Notes: generated by a model not told the origin, from the letters alone. 17,167 bases of DNA from JACPIL01 sp964362365 (GCA_964362365.1 CAYIEF010000022.1:1-17167), one strand, 5' to 3'; shown: positions 6,461 through 12,068, numbered from the stretch's first letter. Program-made: numbers and translations.

Positions 6461-7125
6461 CAATACTCCAGCTCTTTCATCTTTTTAGCCGCTCGGTTCC
6501 TAATGAGAATACTATATCTTTCTTCTGCTACAGACCCTTCCAGAAAATGAAATGGTCTTGCCGGTTGTTCTTGTTCATTCCGTGCTGCTCTCATAAAAAT
6601 GAGTGTCCCCGGAGAAGCTTCCAGATATACCGCACCATCCTTTTGCCGATTTTTACATACACCGAAAGGAGCATTTCCCTGCAGCACAAAACTTGCTACT
6701 AAATCCATGTCTGCTGCATAATCCTGATGCGGCGTTATTCCTGCTGAACCAACCCAGTAATGGTGAACACCGATAGAATTGAACCTTCGCGAGGTAAAAT
6801 GCGCCTTTTCTGCTAAATGCTCATACATTTCTGCATATTCTGCGGCCAAGTTAGCAACAGCATCCTGCAAGGTTCGGGAGAGTTCCCCTTCCGCCAATCG
6901 TTCCAGATAAAATGTTTTCATCTCTTGTATCACTCCTGATTTTTTCTTCTCCCGTTCCACCGTGATAAAAAGATGTTCAGAATCTTTTATTCCTGTTAGT
7001 AACTCTTTTCGCGCTTCTTCTGTCAAGAATCCTGGTATCGATAATGCTCCTAATGTTGAGAAATCGTATAACTTTCTTACTACTTCATCAACATCTATCT
7101 TTTCTGTACAGATGTACTTGGTCAT
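6460..7125 (-). CDS. 2-oxoglutarate/Fe(II)-dependent oxygenase-like protein in the folate operon
   Basis: The product is about 221 residues from the ATG at 7125; AGGTGA ends 6 bases before it, and a GTG at 7134 and ATG at 7128 are alternatives. Residue numbers here count from the GTG. The C-terminal half resembles a double-stranded beta-helix oxygenase: HHYWVGSAGITPHQD gives the H136-x-D138 iron ligands, PGTLIFMRAAR is the usual strand after it, PFHFLEGS supplies the distal His196, and EERYSILIR gives Arg candidates (206, 212) for 2-oxoglutarate. The N-terminal half is helical and unassigned. It sits between folK and folP, overlapping both (38 bases with folK from this start). No oxygenase step is known in the standard dihydropteroate pathway, so the role (pterin or folate modification, or unrelated cargo) is open. 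Confidence 0.7.
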   Translation of the reverse strand: MTKYICTEKIDVDEVVRKLYDFSTLGALSIPGFLTEEARKELLTGIKDSEHLFITVEREKKKSGVIQEMKTFYLERLAEGELSRTLQDAVANLAAEYAEMYEHLAEKAHFTSRRFNSIGVHHYWVGSAGITPHQDYAADMDLVASFVLQGNAPFGVCKNRQKDGAVYLEASPGTLIFMRAARNEQEQPARPFHFLEGSVAEERYSILIRNRAAKKMKELEY

Positions 7126-7582
7126 CATTTTCACCTAATTCTGCTAGCAATTCACCAATACTTTTTTGTAAGATTGGATGGGTTATTTCTGCGGCAATTT
7201 CAGCTAATGGAACTAATACAAACCGTCGTTCATGGAAGCGCGGATGGGGTATCTGCAGATTTCCAGTTTTCAGAATAAGATTATCATACAACAATAAATC
7301 TAAATCTATTATTCTTGGTCCATTGACTATCTCCTTGCTGCGGCCCATTTCTTTCTCGATCCGCTGCAGATCAGCATGCAGTTCCAGCGGAGGGTACATA
7401 GTTTGAATACCGATCGCGCAATTAAGAAACCAATCCTGCTCTTTAAATCCTACTGGTTCAGTTTCATAGAGATAAGAGCGGTTTATAATTGGAAATTTTT
7501 CTGTAAGCAAACTAATTGCATTTTCAATATTTTTTTCCCTATCTCCGATGTTTGAACCCAATCCAATATAGGCCTGGATCAT
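7088..7582 (-). CDS. folK: 6-hydroxymethyl-7,8-dihydropterin pyrophosphokinase (HPPK)
   Basis: FolK transfers pyrophosphate from ATP to 6-hydroxymethyl-dihydropterin, making the substrate of FolP. The 164-residue protein shows the family blocks AYIGLGSNIGDRE, SYLYETEPVGFKEQDWFLN, IEKEMGR, GPRIIDLDLLLYD (Mg-binding D93 and D95), IPHPRFHERRFVLVPLAEI and a C-terminal helix. Length is typical. The ATG overlaps the folB TGA by 4 bases (ATGA). The C-terminal 13 or so residues (from about 151, polar and basic) extend over the start of the downstream oxygenase-like gene. Confidence 0.95.
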   Translation of the reverse strand: MIQAYIGLGSNIGDREKNIENAISLLTEKFPIINRSYLYETEPVGFKEQDWFLNCAIGIQTMYPPLELHADLQRIEKEMGRSKEIVNGPRIIDLDLLLYDNLILKTGNLQIPHPRFHERRFVLVPLAEIAAEITHPILQKSIGELLAELGENDDQVHLYRKDRC

Positions 7583-7929
7583 TTCTCTCGTACAATCTCC
7601 ACCGCGGTGTAATCGGCAATGCGCAAGGCATTCGGCTTTTTGATGCAGATCTCTACTTTCTTCGCTCCGAATAAGGTTAAGATGTCCTTTGCCGTCGCCT
7701 CCGCCGCTGTCTCTAGTAATTTGTATTCTTTAGCGGCTAGTACGGTACTTATCCGTTTGCAGACTAGGGCATAATTGATCGTCTTTTCGATATCATCCCG
7801 GGAGGCTGCTTCTGCGATATCAAAAAATAAGGTCAGATCCATCAGGATAGGCTGCTTGGTCTTCCGTTCTTCTTCAGTAACTCCAATGTGCAGATCAAAT
7901 TTCGCTCCTTTCACCATTATCTTATCCAT
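7579..7929 (-). CDS. folB: Dihydroneopterin aldolase
   Basis: FolB cleaves dihydroneopterin to 6-hydroxymethyl-dihydropterin and glycolaldehyde. I start it at the ATG at 7929 (116 residues), with GAGGG six bases upstream inside the end of folE; an open frame continues further upstream but would overlap folE heavily and is not family-like. Visible signatures: FDLHIGVTEEER (conserved Gly-Val and Glu/Arg), INYALV (Y53), LLETAAEA (E73) and ICIKKPNAL with the catalytic-type Lys98. Length matches bacterial FolB (about 120). It overlaps folE by 8 bases and folK by 4, so these three are translationally coupled. Confidence 0.93.
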   Translation of the reverse strand: MDKIMVKGAKFDLHIGVTEEERKTKQPILMDLTLFFDIAEAASRDDIEKTINYALVCKRISTVLAAKEYKLLETAAEATAKDILTLFGAKKVEICIKKPNALRIADYTAVEIVREK

Positions 7930-8527
7930 GTCTTCCCTCTTGCACGAAACTGAAAAATTCCTGCCTAGTTTTTTGATCTTCTTTGAATAAACCGCGTAGC
8001 TCAATAGTAATCATTTCTCCTTCCTGCCGCACGCCGCGCATAGTTTTACAGAGATGCTTTGCTTTCAGGACTAAAGCCATGCCTTTCGGTTCAATGCTTT
8101 CATGAGAAAGGGCTTTCCAGAGATCATCAATGATATCTTTTACCAATCGTTCCTGTATTTGCAGCTTTGCGGAATGGAAATGCACCAGATGCGCTACTTT
8201 GGAAAGGCCGATGATCTTTCCCTGCGGCTGAGGGATGTAACTGAACCAATATCTTCCGAAGAATGGTAATCCATGATGCTCGCAGAAAGAATGAAAAGTA
8301 CCCTGATCGATAATCATCTGATTGTAAATGATGCCATCTTCCCCGTTAGGAAAAGTGGTAATTTTCGGTTTGCATTCTGCATTATAACCGCGGAAAACCT
8401 CCTCATACATAGAAGCGATGCGTAAAGGCGTTTCTTGCAAACCTGCTCGATTTGAATCTTCCCCAACCTCTCTGAGCAATTCTTTCCACAATTCAGCAAT
8501 CTTTGCTTTATTCAGATTTGCTTTCAT
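7922..8527 (-). CDS. folE: GTP cyclohydrolase I (type IA, FolE)
   Basis: FolE opens GTP to dihydroneopterin triphosphate, the first step of pterin synthesis. The 201-residue protein has NRAGLQETPLRIASMYEEVF, the zinc/catalytic block HSFCEHHGLPFFG (C82, H84, H85), IIGLSK, LQIQERL (Q125) and KHLCKTMRGV (H158, C160, R164), so zinc and base residues are kept. The position equivalent to the GTP-phosphate-binding Arg after GLSK-x-x (R139 in the E. coli enzyme, by my alignment) is His113 here. Most archaea use the unrelated MptA for this step; a bacterial-type FolE at the head of a fol operon is notable. A TATA-like element at 8551-8558 suggests a leaderless start. Confidence 0.95.
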   Translation of the reverse strand: MKANLNKAKIAELWKELLREVGEDSNRAGLQETPLRIASMYEEVFRGYNAECKPKITTFPNGEDGIIYNQMIIDQGTFHSFCEHHGLPFFGRYWFSYIPQPQGKIIGLSKVAHLVHFHSAKLQIQERLVKDIIDDLWKALSHESIEPKGMALVLKAKHLCKTMRGVRQEGEMITIELRGLFKEDQKTRQEFFSFVQEGRHG

Positions 8528-8545
8528 ACAAAAATAAAGTTTTAC

Positions 8546-8564
8546 AACCTTATTAAACCTTATT
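8546..8564 (-). promoter_or_regulatory. folE operon promoter with 9-bp direct repeat
   Basis: The likely TATA element (minus-strand TTTAATA, about 8551-8557) lies 24-30 bases before the folE ATG. It is embedded in a direct repeat: AACCTTATT (plus-strand reading) occurs at 8546-8554 and 8556-8564, offset by 10 bases, about one helical turn. This could be an operator, or merely low complexity. Confidence 0.45.
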
Positions 8565-8625
8565 GAATAAAATATTCTAATATGAATCTTTTACTAAGTT
8601 TCAATTCTGCTTGAAGTTATCAGAA

Positions 8626-8635
8626 TATATTTAAA
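8626..8635 (+). promoter_or_regulatory. TATA box for the membrane-tethered regulator (leaderless)
   Basis: TATATTTAAA lies 22-31 bases before the ATG at 8657, with no ribosome site. It is divergent from the folE promoter across a 129-base spacer. Confidence 0.6.
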
Positions 8636-8656
8636 GTAACTTGCTTATACAAAACT

Positions 8657-9238
8657 ATGGCAAAATCAAACTTCCTTTTAGTGGACCTGAACGAGCCAAA
8701 GACCAAGAAGCTGGCAGAAACGATCACCAGCGAGACCAGCAGAAAGATTCTCAACCATCTAGCAGATAAAGAAGATACGGAAGCAAATATCGCCAAATTG
8801 CTCAATCTGCCCATCTCTACCGTTCATTACCACTTGCAAAAACTGCAGGAAGCTCATCTCATCATCGCAGAAGAATTCCATTACAGCCAAAAAGGGCGGG
8901 AAGTACTGCATTACAAATTAGCAAATAAATATATCATTATCGCTCCGAAAGCTGTTTCCGGATTGAAGGAGAAATTGAAAGGAATTCTTCCTGCTGCGAT
9001 TGCTGCTTTAGGAATTAGCGCGGTGATAAAATTGATTCAAAGTACTTCCAAGACAGTTCCAGCATTTGAAGCAGCAGAATCTTTGGCTGCTGATGCCGCT
9101 CCGGCTATGAAATTGGCCCAAGAAGCTGCAATTGTTCAACAACCAGATATTGCTTTATGGTTTTTGGTAGGAAGTATGGCTGCTTTAGTGATTTATGTAG
9201 TTGTAGAATTGATCAGAGAAAAAATCAAAATTAAATAA
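8657..9238 (+). CDS. ArsR-like winged-helix regulator with C-terminal membrane segment
   Basis: In this 193-residue protein, residues about 18-92 form an ArsR/HTH_20-type winged helix: TSRKILNHLADKEDTEANIA, then the recognition helix region LPISTVHYHLQKLQEAHLI and a wing ending VLHYKLANKYIII. A hydrophobic stretch (about 108-127) may be amphipathic or a first membrane helix. An Ala-rich segment (130-160) leads to a clear transmembrane helix DIALWFLVGSMAALVIYVVV followed by a basic tail. Membrane-anchored one-component regulators of this layout occur in archaea. It is divergent from the folate operon and convergent with the DUF4349 gene (10 bases between stops), so either neighbour could be a target; this is inference. 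Confidence 0.85.
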   Translation: MAKSNFLLVDLNEPKTKKLAETITSETSRKILNHLADKEDTEANIAKLLNLPISTVHYHLQKLQEAHLIIAEEFHYSQKGREVLHYKLANKYIIIAPKAVSGLKEKLKGILPAAIAALGISAVIKLIQSTSKTVPAFEAAESLAADAAPAMKLAQEAAIVQQPDIALWFLVGSMAALVIYVVVELIREKIKIK

Positions 9239-9248
9239 AAAATAAAGT

Positions 9249-10154
9249 TTACTTCTTCTTATTTGTGTCAGTTTTCCTGGATCTCTTCCATCCCAACCAA
9301 GCCAATACTGCCACAACAGCATATGGAAGTAATCCCACTACTAACTTCAGCAGGCTGTTCAAGCTTTGAATGAATCCAGTTGCCAGTTCTGAAAACTTCA
9401 CCAACACCGCGTCAACATACTCGGACTGCTTCTCAGTAATGGTTACATAAAGGGTGGAATATTCCACTCGTGTGCCAACATTCTTAAGCTGGTCTTCCAA
9501 GAATTTAATGGTTCGTTCCTGGTTAAAAATTCTATCGCTTAGTTCAATTTTATCCACTACCGTGGTTGCTTCAGCTAACATCTGCTTGTAGCGAGCTAAT
9601 CGTTCTTTCTCAGAAGCTAATTCGCTTTCCAAATCCACAAATTGTTTGGTGATATCATCTGCGCTCTCGCTGAATGACGTTACTTCCCCGATTTCTTTAA
9701 GTTGCGATACTACTGCAGCATACTTCTCTTCTTCTACTTTAATGGTGTACGTGCCAGAATAATACGATCTTCGTCCATCACCATAATCATACTTCTGGGC
9801 ATTTTCGTTCAATAAAAACGCATCAGCAGTCTTTACAATACTTTTCAACTTGCTTTCAGCATCTTTGAATGTTCCCCTTTCTACTTCTGTAATCAGAGAG
9901 GCGGTTTTTGTGATCTTTCTATCAGCTGCTTCAGGAGCAAATCCGCTATCGTATATCGGCGAAGGCATACCGATTCCCATTTTTGAATCCGCAGCTATTC
10001 CGCCGTAAGCCATTTCCGCGAATCCTCCTTGAAATACTCCTTGCTGTAAAGTTTCCGTTGCCGGCAAACCAATAAACAGCACTAATACTGCTGCTAACAA
10101 TAACACAATAAGCCAGTTCTCCTTTATCTTTTGAAATTGTTCTTTAATAGTCAT
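9249..10154 (-). CDS. DUF4349 domain membrane protein
   Basis: The 301-residue protein has an N-terminal membrane anchor (about 13-31) and an extracytoplasmic linker. The DUF4349 body runs from about residue 80: RKITKTASLITEVERGTF, YTIKVEEEKYAAVVSQLKEIGEVTSFSESADDITKQFVDLESELA, then a long coiled coil (about 170-230) ending VGTRVEYSTLYVTITE. A C-terminal transmembrane helix (about 266-290) and basic tail WLGWKRSRKTDTNKKK follow. The family is widespread and of unknown function; I see no lipobox cysteine, so it is not an obvious LspA substrate. The ATG at 10154 has a strong ribosome site, GGAGGT, 7 bases upstream, and a TATA box at 10201-10210 giving a leader of about 23 bases. Its promoter region is duplicated at 11952-12060. 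Confidence 0.9.
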   Translation of the reverse strand: MTIKEQFQKIKENWLIVLLLAAVLVLFIGLPATETLQQGVFQGGFAEMAYGGIAADSKMGIGMPSPIYDSGFAPEAADRKITKTASLITEVERGTFKDAESKLKSIVKTADAFLLNENAQKYDYGDGRRSYYSGTYTIKVEEEKYAAVVSQLKEIGEVTSFSESADDITKQFVDLESELASEKERLARYKQMLAEATTVVDKIELSDRIFNQERTIKFLEDQLKNVGTRVEYSTLYVTITEKQSEYVDAVLVKFSELATGFIQSLNSLLKLVVGLLPYAVVAVLAWLGWKRSRKTDTNKKK

Positions 10155-10243
10155 GGTTTATACCTCCATTTGCTATCCTAAACATAGAAAATTAAAACTA
10201 ATATATAAATGCTTTAAAGACTTTGAATGGGATTGAAGTTAAG
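10135..10243 (-). repeat. 109-bp direct repeat, copy A (DUF4349 start, ribosome site and promoter)
   Basis: This block holds the first codons of the DUF4349 gene (encoding MTIKEQ), its GGAGGT ribosome site, leader, TATA box (10201-10210) and upstream sequence. It recurs in the same orientation at 11952-12060 over the same length. The outer 42 bases (10202-10243) are identical in both copies; the inner part has scattered substitutions and one offset single-base indel. It contains the 19-bp core TGAATGGGATTGAAGTTAA at 10224-10242. Confidence 0.9.
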
Positions 10244-10334
10244 AGGTTAAGACTTAGTTTTTGTTCCAATATCACCGGCGTAACCTTTAAAATAATCAAT
10301 TCCGCCAACTTTCTAAAGCGAAAAACATATAAAT

Positions 10335-10372
10335 AACCAATAATATGGTTCATATAAACCAATAAAGTGGTT
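10335..10372 (+). promoter_or_regulatory. Two palindromic operators flanking the TATA box of the MNT gene
   Basis: AACCAATAATATGGTT (10335-10350) and AACCAATAAAGTGGTT (10357-10372) each have perfect AACCA/TGGTT arms around a 6-base centre, and their centres are 22 bases apart. The likely TATA element (CATATAAA, 10351-10358) lies between them, 20-27 bases before the ATG at 10378. This layout predicts repression by a dimeric DNA-binding protein; the encoded MNT protein has an N-terminal helix-turn-helix-like region and is the obvious candidate. Confidence 0.75.
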
Positions 10373-10377
10373 AAAAA

Positions 10378-10998
10378 ATGATAACCGCCAAACAACTAAA
10401 ACTATTCGAAGTGTTCGCAAAGAAGCCTTTTGCAGAACACACCAGAACAGAGATAAAAAAAGAATCAAGAGAGAAATCAAATAATGCCTTAGCTTTAGCT
10501 ATAAACCTTCTAAAAAAAGAAGAAGTGTTAATCGAAAAGAAGGTTGGGAAATCCGGCCTTTTGACGCTTAATTTGGAGAACGAGTTGGCATTTTATTATA
10601 TTGCCTTGTGCAATATCAACAGAATTCATCCTCTTGCTAAAATTGCTTTAAAAACAATTAAAAAAGAGCTATCCGAAGATACTCCCTTTTATTCAATGGT
10701 TATTTTTGGGTCCTATGCAGTCAATGAACAGAAGAAGGATTCTGATTTAGACCTGGCAATATTTATTGAAAACGAAAAGAATAGAAAGCAGATAGAAGCT
10801 TCAGTTAATAATGCCAATCTAAAAAGTGCTCTTAAAATGGATGTTCATGTCATTCCCAAAACAGAAATGCTTAAGATGCTGGCTGTTAAGGAAGAAAATC
10901 TAGGCAAACAGATAGTGAGAAAACATTTGGCTGTTCACAACCACACTATTTTTTATGAGATCATCAATGAGGGGATGAAACATGGATTTCGAATATAA
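10378..10998 (+). CDS. Minimal nucleotidyltransferase (MNT) with N-terminal winged-helix-like domain
   Basis: The 206-residue protein has residues 1-75 as a helix-turn-helix-like region (LKLFEVFAKKP, NNALALAINLLKKEEVLIEKK, then a beta wing). Residues about 85-165 are a pol-beta-type minimal nucleotidyltransferase: VIFGSYAVNEQKKDSDLDLAIF with G111-S112, D123 and D125, and third metal-binding Asp D155 in MDVHVI. The usual Gly in G-S-x-A-x-G is Asn116. MNT proteins paired with HEPN proteins form antitoxin-like modules, in which the MNT can modify the HEPN partner. The downstream HEPN gene overlaps this one by 17 bases. The promoter has two palindromes, fitting autorepression. The pair lies between repeat copies A and core copy 3. 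Confidence 0.88.
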   Translation: MITAKQLKLFEVFAKKPFAEHTRTEIKKESREKSNNALALAINLLKKEEVLIEKKVGKSGLLTLNLENELAFYYIALCNINRIHPLAKIALKTIKKELSEDTPFYSMVIFGSYAVNEQKKDSDLDLAIFIENEKNRKQIEASVNNANLKSALKMDVHVIPKTEMLKMLAVKEENLGKQIVRKHLAVHNHTIFYEIINEGMKHGFRI

Positions 10999-11395
10999 GA
11001 TTTATCTTGCTAGAGCTCAAAACGAGTTAAATCTATCAATCATGATTAAAAAGATCAGTGATGACCAAAAGATGCAGCTTGAAGTATTTGGAATGAAAGA
11101 AGATACTTACTACAGCGCAACAATTTCTCATGCATATTACTCTATATTCTACGCTGCAAAAGCGTATCTTTTGTTGAAAGGCATTAAGACCAAAGCTCCA
11201 GAAGAACATAAGAAAACATTTGAGGAATTTTCAAAGCTCGTTACTAAAGGAGTAGTTGATGTTGAATTATTGAAGATATATCAAAATATGATCCTAAAAG
11301 CAGATACCCTCTTACACATCTTTGAGCTGGAAAAAGATAAGCGAGGAAAATTTACTTACAGAAGAATACCTCAAGCGAATCAAGAGCCAGCATAG
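10982..11395 (+). CDS. HEPN domain protein, partner of the MNT
   Basis: The 137-residue, largely helical protein has a HEPN core of YSATISHAYYSIFYAAKAYL (44-63), then LLKGIKTKAPEEHKKTFEEF and the C-terminal RGKFTYRR. It resembles the PF05168-type archaeal HEPN proteins that accompany nucleotidyltransferases. The R-x4-6-H (or R-x4-H-x-Y) ribonuclease/AMPylation motif of HepT toxins is not evident, so toxic RNase activity should not be assumed. Start at 10982: GAGGGG lies 7 bases upstream within the MNT gene. It probably binds the MNT protein; the target is unknown. Confidence 0.85.
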   Translation: MDFEYKIYLARAQNELNLSIMIKKISDDQKMQLEVFGMKEDTYYSATISHAYYSIFYAAKAYLLLKGIKTKAPEEHKKTFEEFSKLVTKGVVDVELLKIYQNMILKADTLLHIFELEKDKRGKFTYRRIPQANQEPA

Positions 11396-11545
11396 GAAAG
11401 CATAAAGAACGCACAAACATTCTTCAGCCAGATATACAGATTATGTGAAAAAGAGTAAAACTATGTTTAAGAATTTTAGCTTTTCTGTCTTTGTAGAGCA
11501 AAATCCTATAATCACTCTGAATGGGATTGAAGTTAAAAATGAAAT
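11396..11545. other. Intergenic stretch with third copy of the repeat core
   Basis: No convincing gene. It contains the core TGAATGGGATTGAAGTTAA at 11518-11536, same orientation as copies A and B; with flanks the match to A and B extends to 23 bases (ACTyTGAATGG...) with one mismatch. A 40-codon plus-strand ORF (ATG at 11464) crosses the core and reads into the antisense of the next gene; it lacks a promoter or ribosome site and I do not call it. Confidence 0.6.
11518..11536 (-). repeat. Repeat core, copy 3 (19 bp)
   Basis: This is an exact copy of the 19-bp core found at 10224-10242 and 12041-12059, in direct orientation, 9 bases past the stop of the 110-residue gene. Unlike copies A and B it is not followed by a TATA box or gene on the minus strand, so it does not look like a promoter element here. 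Confidence 0.8.
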
Positions 11546-11878
11546 TTATTCTTTAAAATCTCCACCCTCAGCACCAATATACTGAAATACAACTTCTCCT
11601 TCTTTCATTACCTGTAGAGCATTAATTTTAATTAAACCACCGCAACCATCAACTGGTCTATCAAATCCTAGTCTTGAGTATACTCTTACTTTTTCTCCCT
11701 TGTTTATTCTGAGATTGTAAGCAGCTGGAATAACAACTGGTCTCTCGAAAGTATCAAGTTTTAATTCTAAAGAATATTGGCCAACCTGAAAGGGAGAGTT
11801 GCTAGCATATCCTGTTGCTTCCTCAACCACTCCATCAAGAGCTGCAACTTGTTCATTTTTTAGATAAAAATTTTTCAT
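11546..11878 (-). CDS. Hypothetical beta-rich protein, 110 residues (accessory cassette)
   Basis: I do not recognise this family. The sequence alternates short hydrophobic strands and Gly/Asp turns (QYSLELKLD, PVVIPAAYNLRINKGEKVRVYS, GLIKINALQVM, EVVFQYIGAEGG), suggesting a small beta-barrel such as an OB-fold; this is inference from pattern alone. No signal or membrane segment. A G-rich run (GGGGGG) lies 9 bases before the ATG, and 21 bases upstream ends the chimeric 23-codon ORF driven by repeat copy B, so this gene is probably expressed from the duplicated DUF4349-type promoter. It is bounded by repeat copies B and 3. Confidence 0.7.
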   Translation of the reverse strand: MKNFYLKNEQVAALDGVVEEATGYASNSPFQVGQYSLELKLDTFERPVVIPAAYNLRINKGEKVRVYSRLGFDRPVDGCGGLIKINALQVMKEGEVVFQYIGAEGGDFKE

Positions 11879-11899
11879 TTTTAATAACCCCCCATATCT

Positions 11900-11971
11900 T
11901 TACGGTCTCGTCCTTTCCGGATCCCTGGGCAATAACACCGCTTCCCGGACTAATTGTTCTTTAATGGTCAT
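11900..11971 (-). CDS. Chimeric 23-codon leader ORF: DUF4349 start fused to an aspS tail
   Basis: The ATG at 11971, with GGAGG 7 bases upstream, encodes MTIKEQ (the start of the DUF4349 protein), then Leu, then VREAVLLPRDPERTRP and TAA. The last 16 residues match the aspartyl-tRNA synthetase C-terminus encoded at 12401-12448 except for one Lys/Arg change. At DNA level the 51-base match has about 12 differences, nearly all synonymous, with a 16-base identical stretch (GATCCGGAAAGGACGA). It may be translated as a leader peptide before the 110-residue gene, or be only a recombination scar. It is not a functional synthetase piece. Confidence 0.6.
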   Translation of the reverse strand: MTIKEQLVREAVLLPRDPERTRP

Positions 11972-12060
11972 GGTTATGCCTCCATTTATCTATCGTAAAA
12001 TACGGAAAACAAAACTAGTATATAAATGCTTTAAAGACTTTGAATGGGATTGAAGTTAAG
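11952..12060 (-). repeat. 109-bp direct repeat, copy B
   Basis: Second copy of the block at 10135-10243: six start codons, GGAGG ribosome site, leader, TATA box (12019-12027) and upstream sequence, with the outer 42 bases (12019-12060) identical to copy A. It now drives the chimeric ORF and 110-residue gene instead of DUF4349. It ends 8 bases before the stop codon of the gene behind aspS. Divergence is concentrated in the leader and start-codon half. Confidence 0.9.
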
Positions 12061-12068
12061 TAGCGTCT

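Noticed and set aside
7579..8004. Longer FolB with 25 extra N-terminal residues
   Set aside because: The extension lies inside folE, is unlike FolB, and the ATG at 7929 has a good GAGGG site.
10198..10395. 65-codon minus-strand ORF across the MNT promoter
   Set aside because: It overlaps the palindromic operators and the DUF4349 TATA box and has no family-like features; probably chance.
11464..11583. 40-codon plus-strand ORF over repeat copy 3; all three cores read T-L-N-G-I-E-V-K in the same plus frame
   Set aside because: No promoter or ribosome site, it runs antisense into the 110-residue gene, and copies A and B fit better as minus-strand promoter sequence. The shared reading simply follows from the repeat.
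10224..12059. CRISPR-like repeat (core ends in GGGATTGAAG, resembling ATTGAAA ends of archaeal CRISPR repeats)
   Set aside because: Only three copies, separated by about 1.3 kb and 0.5 kb with genes between; no regular spacers and no cas operon. The longer 109-bp match shows a promoter duplication.
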